Of a stretch of 56,784 nt of DNA, positions 1 to 9,600 are shown in pieces. The stretch covers positions 1-56,784 of the forward strand of contig CBDUZS010000008.1 of NCBI GenBank assembly GCA_965371785.1, in the 5' to 3' direction. The stretch is from CBDUZS01 sp965371785 (lineage in GTDB: Bacteria > Fermentibacterota > Fermentibacteria > Fermentibacterales > JCC-6). Position 1 is the stretch's first letter; every line of letters starts with the position of its first letter. The notes under the pieces are model-generated. The model was given only the letters and a program-made list of their open reading frames with translations. It searched no databases and was not told the origin of the DNA. A program made the translations under genes and the position numbers.

Positions 1-308
1 CCGTGGAGCCAGACGATAAGCGGGGCTTTTTCTCCGTCATACGCCTCGGGAATCACGTAGTAGAAGTGCCGCCAGACCGAATCGGAGTAGAAGACACTGT
101 CCTGTAGCAGCGCTGCCCTTTCCGTGTCGGTTGCAATCGGCGGAAGTTCCGAGATGTCTGCCAGGAGATCTTCCAGGTTGTTCTGCGAGAGGTATTCCGC
201 TCGGAGCTGGATTTTGTCTGCTTCGAGAACATCACCGAGTGTGAGTGGTGAAGACGAGACTATCGTAGCCATGAGGATGAGGAACAGGGGACAGCAGGTT
301 CGCATCAT
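1..308 (-). CDS. Secreted alpha/beta-hydrolase-fold protein, N-terminal part only
   Basis: Reading frame enters from the left edge, so only about 102 N-terminal residues are visible. It opens with tandem ATGs (308 and 305) behind a GGAGG; the second ATG has the better spacing (5 bases). A hydrophobic N-terminus (roughly residues 3-20, CPLFLILMATIVSSS) looks like a signal peptide. The visible part ends in PLIVWLHG, the usual strand leading to the oxyanion-hole HG of alpha/beta hydrolases such as esterase/PHB-depolymerase or dienelactone-hydrolase types. The nucleophile and the rest of the triad lie outside the window, so substrate cannot be named. Divergent from larB. Confidence 0.6.
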   Translation of the reverse strand, partial: MMRTCCPLFLILMATIVSSSPLTLGDVLEADKIQLRAEYLSQNNLEDLLADISELPPIATDTERAALLQDSVFYSDSVWRHFYYVIPEAYDGEKAPLIVWLH

Positions 309-348
309 TTCCTCCGGATGGGGTGATCTGATGTCAGATTTCTGTGAC

Positions 349-364
349 GCAGAATAAGTTCTGC
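349..364. promoter_or_regulatory. Perfect 6+6 inverted repeat between divergent genes
   Basis: GCAGAA, four bases, TTCTGC, lying in the 160-base gap between the divergent hydrolase and larB genes. It could be an operator for the leftward gene or chance; no second copy was noticed nearby. Confidence 0.2.
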
Positions 365-468
365 CTGCAGACCGGTCAATCACCCCGGATCGGCACATCA
401 GAGCGGAATCGACGAAAAACCCACCAGCACGGTATAGTCACCCACACGGAAATGTCTGAGAGGTGGGG

Positions 469-1230
469 ATGATCGACAGAAAACTGGAGGAGCTGCTGGC
501 TGCCGTTGCCCGGGGAGAGATTACCCCTGGGAATGCTCTTCAGTCGCTGCGGGATTCTGCTGGAGAAAATCTGGGGTTCGCCAGGGTGGATCATTCGCGG
601 GGCGAAAGGCAGACGCTTCCGGAGATAGTATTCGCCGAGGGCAAGAAGCCCTGTGATGTGCTTCGTATCATGCAGTCACTGTTCGACAGGACCGGGCTTG
701 CGATGGCATCGAGGGTCGATAACGAGGTGTCCCGGCTTCTTCTCGATAGCTTTCCGTCCGGTGCCTTTCACGAGGATGCACGGGTCTTTACCGTGGGCGA
801 ATATGCAGGTGAATCGGTTGAGAGCGAGGGCTCCGTGGCCGTGCTCACCGCCGGTACTTCCGACATACCCGTGGCCGAGGAAGCCTGCGTAGTACTGGAA
901 ACACTCGATGTCTCAGTGAGCCGGTTCTTCGACGTTGGCGTGTCGGGCATACACAGGCTCGGGGGGGTCGTCGACGAGATCAGGCAGGCTTCCGTCTGCA
1001 TCGTCTGCGCCGGGCTGGACGCGGCGCTGCCGAGCGTTGTCGGAGGCCTCTTCCGCGGACCCGTTGTCGCAGTGCCGGTCAGCACGGGCTACGGTGCCGC
1101 CTTTGCCGGTGTTTCCGCGCTTCTGTCCTGTCTCAACTCATGCAGTCCTGGTGTCTGTGTGATGAACATCGACAACGGCATCGGCGCTGCCGCTGCTGCG
1201 CTCAGAGTACTGAGGGGCCGGCTGGCTTAA
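469..1230 (+). CDS. larB: LarB, nickel-pincer cofactor biosynthesis carboxylase/hydrolase
   Basis: 253 aa from ATG 469, preceded by GAGAGG at 5 bases; an in-frame GTG at 463 overlaps that ribosome site and is less likely. The C-terminal half is a PurE-like domain with the LarB signatures TAGTSDIPVAEEA (127-139), GVSGIHRL (157-164), AGLDAALPSVVGG (181-193), STGYG (205-209) and NIDNGIGA (233-240). LarB carboxylates the pyridinium ring of nicotinic acid adenine dinucleotide and hydrolyses it to P2CMN, the first step toward the nickel-pincer nucleotide of lactate racemase and related LarA enzymes. Its partners larC (14.1 kb) and larE (23.2 kb) are also in the window but not adjacent. Length is typical of the family. 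Confidence 0.93.
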   Translation: MIDRKLEELLAAVARGEITPGNALQSLRDSAGENLGFARVDHSRGERQTLPEIVFAEGKKPCDVLRIMQSLFDRTGLAMASRVDNEVSRLLLDSFPSGAFHEDARVFTVGEYAGESVESEGSVAVLTAGTSDIPVAEEACVVLETLDVSVSRFFDVGVSGIHRLGGVVDEIRQASVCIVCAGLDAALPSVVGGLFRGPVVAVPVSTGYGAAFAGVSALLSCLNSCSPGVCVMNIDNGIGAAAAALRVLRGRLA

Positions 1231-1242
1231 CGGTGGTGAGCT

Positions 1243-1584
1243 TCAGATCGATGAAGCCACAAGGATTCTCGCGTTGCTTCCACTTTCGTTTCTGAAGAGA
1301 TAGCGTTCGTGAGGCCGGATGATGGCCGTGTCGCCGGGTTTCAGGCTGTTTATGAAACCATCGCCGTCCATGAACAGAATCGTTCCCTCGAGAAGATGGC
1401 AGATCGTTTCACTCCCGCTCTCCCGTCTCGGTACGTGGCCGCCCGGACGGATCGTCAGAATCCTCATTGACAAGCGGTTGCAGCCCTCTTTCTGACTGGC
1501 CAGAATTCTCTGCAGAGTCTTCGAGTACCCAGTTTCCCTGACTTCTCTGTCTCGCTTTTCGTCTGCACTGATGATCGCAGCCAT
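1243..1584 (-). CDS. Small cupin-domain protein
   Basis: 113 aa from ATG 1584, which has GGAGG four bases upstream inside the end of the patatin gene; a longer frame to 1617 would overlap that gene further. The second half has the cupin pattern: IRPGGHVPRRES, then ETICHLLEGTI, then LKPGDTAIIRPHERYLFRN. The usual metal-binding HxH of motif 1 is reduced to one His (R-E-S follow), so it may bind metal poorly or act as a non-catalytic sensor. The gene follows the patatin gene with its start overlapping that gene's stop region, so the two are probably co-transcribed. Substrate unknown. Convergent with larB, 12 bases apart. Confidence 0.7.
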   Translation of the reverse strand: MAAIISADEKRDREVRETGYSKTLQRILASQKEGCNRLSMRILTIRPGGHVPRRESGSETICHLLEGTILFMDGDGFINSLKPGDTAIIRPHERYLFRNESGSNARILVASSI

Positions 1585-1585
1585 T

Positions 1586-3805
1586 CTACCTCCCGGGTCC
1601 GAATGTGGTGAGGGCACCTAGGGATACAGTCCATCTGTGGCCACCCTCATCGGGTTGTGCCAGTGTGAGCATTGCAGGTCCTATGTGAGTGGATACACCG
1701 GCTGAGATGCCAAAGCCTGATCTCAGATCCCCTTCTCCGATATCCGCTGGAGACTCGAAATCCCATGAGTATCCCGTTTCAACCCGGATGAAGAGAGGAC
1801 CTGTCATGAACCTCGTATAGGCTGCGCTTCCAGCGATTCGGCACCGCGATGGCAGCGAGTTCCATGGATATCCCGGTATCGATCTTCCAGCGCGCATCCT
1901 CGAGTACTGCCATTCCAGGGTTTCACCTGTGAGCAGCTGACCCCATCCGGATACCCTCAGAACACCCTGAGAAGACAGCCTGAAAGAGGTTCTTGCATCC
2001 AGCCCGAATCTCAGGTGACGGACGTTTCCAACCGGTGTGCCCGAGAGTTCCAGATCGATTCTCGAGCCGCTTTCAGGATTGATGTAATCGTCTTCCGTTA
2101 CGAGGAGATCTCTGAGAAATATCTCCGGAAAACCGGTGACAGGTCCGTCTCCGTAACCGTGGAGTTTCCCGCCGATTCCTGCTTCCATCAGGCCGAACCA
2201 GCCGATCGCGACTCCCCGTGAGAGCCTTCCACCCGTCTCGTTCCATAACCTCTCCGAGCCGTTGCCGGCGGCATCGTATTCGCTGCCCTTCATCTGGAAA
2301 GTCGAGAGGTTGAGTCTGCTGAACCAGTTGCTCCGTGACAGGTTCAGGAACTCGGTCTCGGCGAACAGATACCCTTCGCCGCCCCCTGCGTTCAGAAGGA
2401 ATGTGCTGCCGGTGTTGAGGAAATTCCTGTGTTCGAGTGTCAGCCTGGCATCGAGACCGAACTCGTTGTGGTAATTGAGACCGAATCCGATTGATGCCGG
2501 ATCCCGCTCTTCGAAGGAGTAGAGGATGTTCACGGAGCCTTCCACGTCCGCCTTGCTCAGCGAGTAGTACACCCGGTTGAAGAGCTGACTCGCATAGAGG
2601 TTCTCTGCAGAGTGTCTGAGGGATGAAGGGGTGACTGCATCACCTCTGTTCAGCGTTACCCACGGAAAGACAGCCGAGTGTGATACACTCTCCAGCCCTT
2701 CGAGGAGAACGTTCCTGCAGGTAAGCCGCGGCGGATGCCATGAGAAATGGGCTGCTCCCCCGCGAGGAATCTCCGGGTGCTCCGCAAGCCAGGAGATCGT
2801 CTGAGCGTATCCCCAGTCAATGAGGCTGTCGATTCGTGAGAAGTCCCAGGCCTTCGAATCATGGAGGTCGGGCCTGAAGTACCATTCGGGTTCTATCCAG
2901 AACCTGCTGTTCACCATGCCCGAGAGCGCACTGTAGGTGAGGGATCCAACCTGGATGAGCGAGGGGGGCTCCTCCGGAACTTCCTCTGCCGGGCTGGAAA
3001 CGTCGATGGCAAGGACCGGGTAAAGCCAGGTTTTTACGGCAATATCGACGGGGATGTTGTCCACGGTGCCACCGTCAACCAGCAGGAGGCTGTCCATCCG
3101 AACGGCGGGAAATACCGCGGGAATGGACATCGAACTGAGCATGCACAGAGCTAGATCACCGCAGTCGTGGACAATCCTCTTCCCTGCAGAGATGTCAAAG
3201 GCAATCACCCTCAGTGGAACCGGGAGTGAATCGAAGGATGTGCCGCATACAACCTGGGCAGGACCGGTCAGAGAGGAAAGAAGAGAGCCCACCCTCTGGG
3301 TCGATACTGCGGAAACCGGGAGTACCGGTTTAAGGCCGTTGAGGCTGAGCGTCAGGATGTTGGGAACCGCGGTCATCCTGGCAGGGAGCGGTGTCAGCCT
3401 GTCCTCGGGACTGGAGGAGAAGAGGTGTTTCCAGTCGGTGTTCCGGACAAGGCTGTCTATCTGAATCGCACTGTACCCGCACGCGTAAAAACCTCCCACA
3501 AGAGCACCCATGCTCGTACCCGATATCGAGCCGACCGTGATACCCTCTTCCTCGAGTGCCAGCAGGACACCCACGTGGGCCAGACCCCGGGCACCTCCTC
3601 CCGAAAGGACCAGAGAAATCCGGCTGTCGTCAGGTGCCTGGGCGGCGAGCGATTGCGTTGCGAGCAAAATGACAAGAAGAAGCACTGTTCCGCCCGTTCC
3701 ATTTGTTTTGAGAAACAGCAGGGTCAAGCCTGAATATAACCGGTGGAAGGTCAGAAGCAGGGAGCTATCTTCTCCAGGAATGCTGTCAAAACCGCGGTCA
3801 TACAA
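1586..3805 (-). CDS. Patatin-like phospholipase with C-terminal Omp85 barrel (type Vd, PlpD-like)
   Basis: 739 aa. After a long, partly hydrophobic N-terminus (likely signal segment about residues 39-56, ending SLAAQA) comes a patatin domain with oxyanion loop GGGARG (69-74), nucleophile elbow GTSMG (Ser98) and dyad DGG (Asp244). Around residues 360-450 a single POTRA-like segment (NVLLEGLESVS) precedes a roughly 290-residue beta-barrel rich in alternating aromatic strands. This order matches PlpD of Pseudomonas aeruginosa (728 aa), the type Vd autotransporter that exposes a lipase on the surface. Expected role: outer-membrane-bound or released phospholipase A. ATG 3805 has only a weak AAAGG ribosome site; a later start nearer the signal segment is possible. 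Co-oriented with the small cupin gene downstream. Confidence 0.88.
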   Translation of the reverse strand: MYDRGFDSIPGEDSSLLLTFHRLYSGLTLLFLKTNGTGGTVLLLVILLATQSLAAQAPDDSRISLVLSGGGARGLAHVGVLLALEEEGITVGSISGTSMGALVGGFYACGYSAIQIDSLVRNTDWKHLFSSSPEDRLTPLPARMTAVPNILTLSLNGLKPVLPVSAVSTQRVGSLLSSLTGPAQVVCGTSFDSLPVPLRVIAFDISAGKRIVHDCGDLALCMLSSMSIPAVFPAVRMDSLLLVDGGTVDNIPVDIAVKTWLYPVLAIDVSSPAEEVPEEPPSLIQVGSLTYSALSGMVNSRFWIEPEWYFRPDLHDSKAWDFSRIDSLIDWGYAQTISWLAEHPEIPRGGAAHFSWHPPRLTCRNVLLEGLESVSHSAVFPWVTLNRGDAVTPSSLRHSAENLYASQLFNRVYYSLSKADVEGSVNILYSFEERDPASIGFGLNYHNEFGLDARLTLEHRNFLNTGSTFLLNAGGGEGYLFAETEFLNLSRSNWFSRLNLSTFQMKGSEYDAAGNGSERLWNETGGRLSRGVAIGWFGLMEAGIGGKLHGYGDGPVTGFPEIFLRDLLVTEDDYINPESGSRIDLELSGTPVGNVRHLRFGLDARTSFRLSSQGVLRVSGWGQLLTGETLEWQYSRMRAGRSIPGYPWNSLPSRCRIAGSAAYTRFMTGPLFIRVETGYSWDFESPADIGEGDLRSGFGISAGVSTHIGPAMLTLAQPDEGGHRWTVSLGALTTFGPGR

Positions 3806-3918
3806 ACCTTTACCGGAGGAACCGATCGTGCTATCTTCATGTTCTCAATAATAGACAAGTATGGAATGTATTCTCCGAAAGCAGGAAAAATCCGACAATT
3901 CAGCAAGGGAGGATCGGC

Positions 3919-5874
3919 TTGAAACTCGCAATAATGGTTTCGACCGTTCTGGCTGCCCTAGCATTTTCGGCAGGTCTCACCATCATGGAGTCTTCCACGG
4001 ATGGTATCGTCTTTGCCCTGAGTGCAGGTGAAACGCAGTTCGGTACGATCGAATTAAAAGGAAGCAATTACACTACGATAACGATGACGGACGCCGAAGC
4101 TCTGTCCGAATTCGGGCTGCCCAGGGTACCCGTGTACAGGGCATGGCTCGAGATTCCAGTAGGCGCCGAAGTCGTAGTCGACGTCGAGGTGCTCCGCAGA
4201 GCGGAGCTGCAGGGAACAGGGCTGCCGGTCGAGCCCGGCGTAATGTCGGCAACCAAGAGCGAACCCCGCGAGAACTACACGATGGGATTTGATGAGTCCG
4301 TCTATTCTGCCGGTGAGTCATTCCCCTCCAGACGCGTAAGGGTGATCGAGGGTGGAATGATGCGCGGGCGCAACCTAGTGCTCGTCGAAGTGTTCCCTCT
4401 CATCTGGAACCCCTCCCTGAACACTTTCGATCTCATGGCAGCTGCAACACTGGACATATCGTTCGAGGGCGGAAGCGTCTCCGAGAGCTTTGCCCTTGCC
4501 GAGAGGTTCCGCGCCGAGGGTTTCGAGGAGCTGCTTTCCAGTACGCTTGTCAACTACGGAACCTTCGAGGTCGGCGGAGGTTACGACGATCCTGCACCCT
4601 ATCTCATCGTCGGCCACTCCGATTTCACCGACACGGTGATGAACGCATTCGTGGCGCACAAGGAAGCAGCTGGATTCGACGTTACCATGGTCGATCTCGG
4701 CGTTACCGGAACGAGTGCTGCCGCTATCGAAACGTACATCCTCAACGCTATTTCGACCTGGCCCGACCCTCCCGTTTACGTTCTCCTCGTGGGGGACACC
4801 GGGTACCTTCCGGGCAACAGCGCCACTGCGTACGGCGGGGTAACCGATCTCTACTACGTTTGCCTTCCCGGAGATTACTTCCCCGACGCGTTCATAGGCA
4901 GGTTCTCCGTGCAGAACACTGCCCAGTGCAATACGATGGCTCAGCGTGTAATCGACTACGAGAACCCTGGAACATCCTCCGGAGGATGGATACAGAACAC
5001 GTGCTGGATCGCCAGCAACGACAACTGGGGCATCTCCGAGGGAACACACAACTACTGCATCGACACGTATCTCGACCCGCGGGGCTACACATGGGACAAG
5101 GTCTACCCGCACTCCGGTGGAACCGCGGCGCAGGCCGTCGCATCCATCAACAGCGGTGTCTCGATGCTCACGTTCTCCGGCCATGGTTCCGCCACGTCCT
5201 GGGCGGACATGTCGTTCGGTCTGGGCAGCTTCAACCAGCTCACGAACGACGGAATGTTCCCCGGAGTTCTTTCGCACGCATGCAACACCGGTGATTTCGC
5301 AACGGGAACGGCCTGGTGCGAAACCTGGACGAGGACGGGGGGCCGCGGCGGTCTCTGGTTCTTCGGAAGCGTTCCCTCCAGCTACTGGACCGAGGACGAC
5401 ATCCAGGAAAAGGCCGAGTACGAATCCTTCCTCGGGGATGACATCTACTGGCCCATGGGATTCTGCAATGCCGGCAAGCTTGCCGTCTGGGAATATCTCA
5501 GTGGTGGAGGCCTCAGCAAGTATTACTACGAGGGCTACAACCTCATGGGCGACCCGTCCGTGATGATGTGGACATGGCCCGATGTGGTCGGTGTCGAGGA
5601 TGAATGCACCGGACTCACTCCGTCCGGCCTCTCGATCCAGGTTCCCAACCCGCTGAATTCAGCGGCCTTTATCACGATAAACGGTGCGATGGGACCTGCT
5701 ACGCTGGAGGTCTTCGACATCGCGGGCCGTGTCGTGGCAAGACCTTACAACGATCAGCTCATCAATACCGCCAGCTTCACCTGGAACACATCGGATCTTT
5801 CGGCCGGAGTCTACTTCCTGCGCCTTACCCAGGGCAGCGAGGTCACTTCCGCAAAGGTCACTCTGCTCAGGTAG
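3919..5874 (+). CDS. C25 (gingipain-family) cysteine peptidase with T9SS type A sorting domain
   Basis: 651 aa from TTG 3919, chosen for the strong GGGAGG six bases upstream. Signal peptide about residues 1-19. The catalytic domain shows LLVGDTGYLP (289-298), the catalytic His in TFSGHGS (His422) and the Cys in LSHACNTGD (Cys455), the C25 pair. The C-terminus (about 575-651) is a beta-sandwich with LEVFDIAGRVV, LSAGVYFLRL and a final KVTLLR, the pattern of T9SS type A sorting domains. Expected fate: export through the outer membrane by T9SS and attachment to surface glycan. PorU, the T9SS sortase, is also a C25 member with a retained C-terminal domain, but is much longer (about 1,150 aa), so a gingipain-like cargo protease is the likelier reading. 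Confidence 0.88.
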   Translation: MKLAIMVSTVLAALAFSAGLTIMESSTDGIVFALSAGETQFGTIELKGSNYTTITMTDAEALSEFGLPRVPVYRAWLEIPVGAEVVVDVEVLRRAELQGTGLPVEPGVMSATKSEPRENYTMGFDESVYSAGESFPSRRVRVIEGGMMRGRNLVLVEVFPLIWNPSLNTFDLMAAATLDISFEGGSVSESFALAERFRAEGFEELLSSTLVNYGTFEVGGGYDDPAPYLIVGHSDFTDTVMNAFVAHKEAAGFDVTMVDLGVTGTSAAAIETYILNAISTWPDPPVYVLLVGDTGYLPGNSATAYGGVTDLYYVCLPGDYFPDAFIGRFSVQNTAQCNTMAQRVIDYENPGTSSGGWIQNTCWIASNDNWGISEGTHNYCIDTYLDPRGYTWDKVYPHSGGTAAQAVASINSGVSMLTFSGHGSATSWADMSFGLGSFNQLTNDGMFPGVLSHACNTGDFATGTAWCETWTRTGGRGGLWFFGSVPSSYWTEDDIQEKAEYESFLGDDIYWPMGFCNAGKLAVWEYLSGGGLSKYYYEGYNLMGDPSVMMWTWPDVVGVEDECTGLTPSGLSIQVPNPLNSAAFITINGAMGPATLEVFDIAGRVVARPYNDQLINTASFTWNTSDLSAGVYFLRLTQGSEVTSAKVTLLR

Positions 5875-5897
5875 CCGTTGAGCGATTCTGAAACTTT

Positions 5898-5923
5898 GGG
5901 GGCGCGGCTCTTGTCGCGCCCCC
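5898..5923. terminator. Strong hairpin after the C25 peptidase gene
   Basis: Perfect 9-bp stem GGGGGCGCG / CGCGCCCCC with an 8-base loop, 24 bases after the peptidase stop. There is no T-tract on the plus strand, so it may work as a 3' stabiliser or a Rho-assisted or U-less terminator. Confidence 0.55.
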
Positions 5924-5950
5924 GGCCTGTAGAGGGGAGCAGAGGGCATC

Positions 5951-6619
5951 ATGAACGCACGTGATGGCGGACGAGTATTCTCGTTCAATCCGGATGAGAT
6001 GATAGATGTGACGAGGACGATGGGGCTCGACACGATTCCCTGGCCCGGCGCGAAGGATTACTCCGGGCTCGAGCACGATTTCCACGGGTACGTAATAACG
6101 TCTATGAGGCTGACCGCCCACGCTGGCACCCACATGGATGCTCCCAGGCACAGGTTTCCAGACGGCAGGACCATCGACAATGTGCCACCTTCATCCTTCG
6201 TGTGCAGGGCTGTGGTTCTGGATTGCGGCGATGCCGGCGAGATCGGTCCGGCACTGCTGGGGGATGCGGATCTGCAGGGGAAAGCCCTGCTTCTCAGGAC
6301 TTCTGCATCCAGCTTCGACCGCAGTGAGTTCAGGAAGGACTACCCTGCGCTGACCGGTGCCGCCGCATTGCTCATCAGGGACAGGGGCGCTGTTCTGGTC
6401 GGGATAGACTACCTCTCAACGGATCTGTTCGGTTCGGATGACGTACACGATGCTCTTCTCGGAGCGGACATCGTACAGGTAGAGGATCTGAAGCTGGATC
6501 ATGTTTCCCCGGGTGAGTACATCCTGTTCTGTTTTCCACTCAAGATCCATGGATGTGAAGCATCACCCGTCAGGGCATTCCTGGCTCGAGAAGTTAACGG
6601 GCAAACTCTTTCTCAGTAG
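5951..6619 (+). CDS. Cyclase-family metal-dependent hydrolase (kynurenine formamidase-like)
   Basis: 222 aa. Carries the cyclase/kynurenine formamidase family (PF04199) metal motif AHAGTHMDAPRH (about residues 56-67), preceded by DVTRTMG and followed by VVLDC, the standard order. The second half (DLKLDHVSPGEYILF, then FPLKIHGCEASPVRAFL) fits the closing strand and active-site loop. Members hydrolyse N-formylkynurenine, isatin or other cyclic amides; no kynurenine-pathway gene is nearby, so the substrate is open. Cytoplasmic, no signal peptide. The 3' end overlaps the convergent AddA-like gene by seven bases. Confidence 0.85.
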   Translation: MNARDGGRVFSFNPDEMIDVTRTMGLDTIPWPGAKDYSGLEHDFHGYVITSMRLTAHAGTHMDAPRHRFPDGRTIDNVPPSSFVCRAVVLDCGDAGEIGPALLGDADLQGKALLLRTSASSFDRSEFRKDYPALTGAAALLIRDRGAVLVGIDYLSTDLFGSDDVHDALLGADIVQVEDLKLDHVSPGEYILFCFPLKIHGCEASPVRAFLAREVNGQTLSQ

Positions 6620-9600
6620 TCACCCACGTGAAAGCAGGCCTTCTCACGAAGGAATGCGATGAAGCAGGAGACCGGCTTTCCGTACACACTGGCCATATCG
6701 GTTCCGTAGAATGCCTGGGTCTTCAGATACTGTTCCGCTGTTGCCGCAAGATCTCCATCCCTTACTTGATCGGTCTTGTAATCGAGTACGATCAGCCGCT
6801 CGTCATCGTCGAGCAGCAGATCGATGTAGCGGGTTCTTGCCCCCTCGGGGGTTGAAACCATGTAACAGAACTCCCGGCCGATTATTCTGTTTCCGGTCAG
6901 TTCGAATGGGAGGTCGGTGTCGAATAGACTGAGTGCCAGGTTCTTCGCCTCATCGAAGAGGTCGGGAAACGAGGCTTTCAGTGCCCCGGTGTGTTCTTCG
7001 ATCCATTCGGAAGGTTTCTCGACATCGATTTTCTCCAGTATTGCATGGACTACCGTACCCAGGGTTTTCTCCCGAGTCCGATCGACTCCTCTGATCGTTA
7101 TGGGGAAGAATGTATTGCCGGCAGCAGGCAACCCGGTCTCCCCGGGGAGATCGATTGTGGCTTGACCTGTGGCCGACGGAAGTACCGGTGCAAGCTCCCT
7201 CACCTCGCAGCAGCCGGGATCGGACTCCATTGCTGCCTGAACCGCATCGTGAAGGATCAAGGCCGGGGAGATCCTGTTCCCCGGAGAGGTCCTGAAGATC
7301 GTCAGGGTGTCCTTTGCCCTGGTTGCCGCGACGTAGAGGAGCCTTCGCGTCTCGGCATTCGATCTTGCTATTTCCCTGGATTTCAGATCGGGCCAGTGGG
7401 CCGTTACAGCCGTGCCGGAGAAGTGGAAGGCCGCCCTCCTGCCGCGTTCGTCCGTCAGGAGGTTGTCGGTGCCGGGGCCGCGAGCCTTATTCGGGAGAGC
7501 AGCCAGGAAGACGTGCTTGAAAGCAAGTCCCTTTGCTCTGTGAATAGTGGTGACGATCAGGGCATCTCCCTCTTCGGGAAGTGTAGCCGGTTCCTCAGTG
7601 GCCGCAGGTGCGAGCTCTTTGTCGAGGATGATGAGAAGGTCGGACAGGTTCCGGGCATTTCCCTTGAATGCTGTGTCCAGAATGTACTGAAGACCTGAAA
7701 GTCGTCGGCTGACCTGGTAACCGCTTGCGGCGATAACGGCCAGCAGGTCGGTTTCGTAGAGGAGAACCGTAAGAAAGTCTTTCAGGGGAAGGGCAAGAGC
7801 GGACTCCCTCAGTCTTCTGAGCACGTCGTTGGCGCAGGTAATCAGAGCGGGACAGTTATCGTGCTCGGACATGTAGCCGGAGGTCTTCTCCTTCATTACC
7901 TGCGATATGGTGACATCATCGATACCGAAGAACGCCGAACGGAGTGTATGTGCCCATGCCCTCCTGTCCTCCGGGTGTACAAGGCATCGAATCATCTCCG
8001 CGATATCGGCGGTTTCTGTGAGCTTCCTGAAATCCCGCGAGGCTTCGACCGAGTAGGGGATTCCCTCCCTTTCGAAAATGTTTACGAACTGGTCGAGATG
8101 CGTTGCAGACCGGATGAGCAGGGCGAAGTCTCCCCATTTACAGGATGCATTAGCCATCTCGCGGCGGGCCTTTTTTGCGATGTACTCCGCCTGGCATCTG
8201 GCAGCCCATGCGGGTTCACCCAGGCTTATTTCCAGGTCTTCCGGTTTCGGGGGAACGTCGAGTATCTCGACCGGAATTCCTTCACCCGCCTCTGGTGAGG
8301 GTTCGAGCGGGGAGTAGCCACACCCGAAGGGAAGCTCCTCAGGAGTCTGCTGCCCGAACAGGGCCGCACCCATCGCGTTGACGAACCGGATTATCTTAGA
8401 GGTGCTCCTGAAATTCACTGTAATCGTTTTCGAAAGAGCCCCGGATTCTTCCAGAGCGTTCACCGTATCGCCATAGGTTTCGATGTCGGCGAATCGCCAG
8501 CCGAATATCGACTGCTTCCTGTCCCCCACAACCGTGAGTTTTCCCGGCAGGATTCTGCCTGCTTCCGCTAGAAAGCTGGTGAAAATACCGGTCTGCAGTC
8601 TGCTGGTGTCCTGGAACTCATCGATCAGCACGTGGTCGAACCTGTCTGCCGTAAGGGACAGCAGAAGACCCGAAGACTGGAGGAGGTTCCAGGTATCGAG
8701 GAGCAGATCGTCGTACGACAGCCTGGCCCGGTCACCTGACCACTCCTGGCGGAGGCTCCGGACGAAAGGCATCAGGAGGCTTTCTATCTGGTCTTCGATG
8801 CCCGTGCATGCCTGCACCGGAAACACTCTCTTCCCCCACTCGTCTACAATTTTTCTGTAGCCTTCCTTCACTTCTGCAAGACACTCTTTTCCGCCCCAGT
8901 TCGCCTGTGCCCCGTTATTTCCCGGGGCGGTCAGCTTTGGCTGCAGGGAGGAACCAGTTGCTTCGGTCAGGGCTGAGAGGTACTGCATCGTCGAACGGAT
9001 TATGCAGTACAGCTTGTCCGTGTGATCGGAGCAGGGGGGGAGAAGCCGTTCGAGTGCGGGGAGAGCTCTTCCGAGGAACTCGCTCAGCACAGCACTCGAT
9101 GAGCCGAAACATGACGCGGAAGCCATCCACCATTGATTCTCGATGTCCCTGGCCAGTTTCAGCAGGATCGTCGTTTTCGCAAGTCTCCGGAGCAGGTCTG
9201 CTGATGCGAGCTCTTCTCTGCTGAGCCCCGTGATGTATCCGTCCCACTTCCTTTTGATCTCCAGGGGTGTGAACCGCGATGCACAGACCGTAAATGCGGG
9301 ATCTACACCGGTCAGATGGGAGTACTCCCTGAGGAACCGTGACGCAAACCCGTGTATCGTGTCTATCCATGCACCGGGGAGGAGGATGCCCGCTCTATCG
9401 CCGAGTGCAGTCCTGAGCCTCGTTCTCAGTTCTGAAGCAGCTGATTTTGTGAAGGTAACGATACAGATTCTCTCGAGAGCCATTCCGCTTTCGATGAGCG
9501 AAAGCACTCTGTTTATCAGGAGAGTTGTCTTTCCCGTGCCAGCACTTGCCTCGACTACTACGTTCCGCTCCCGCTCGGTGCGAATGGCATCACGGACACG

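Noticed and set aside
4375..5277. 300-codon open frame on the minus strand
   Set aside because: It is antisense to the catalytic core of the C25 peptidase, has no family motif, and long antisense frames are expected in G+C-rich DNA.
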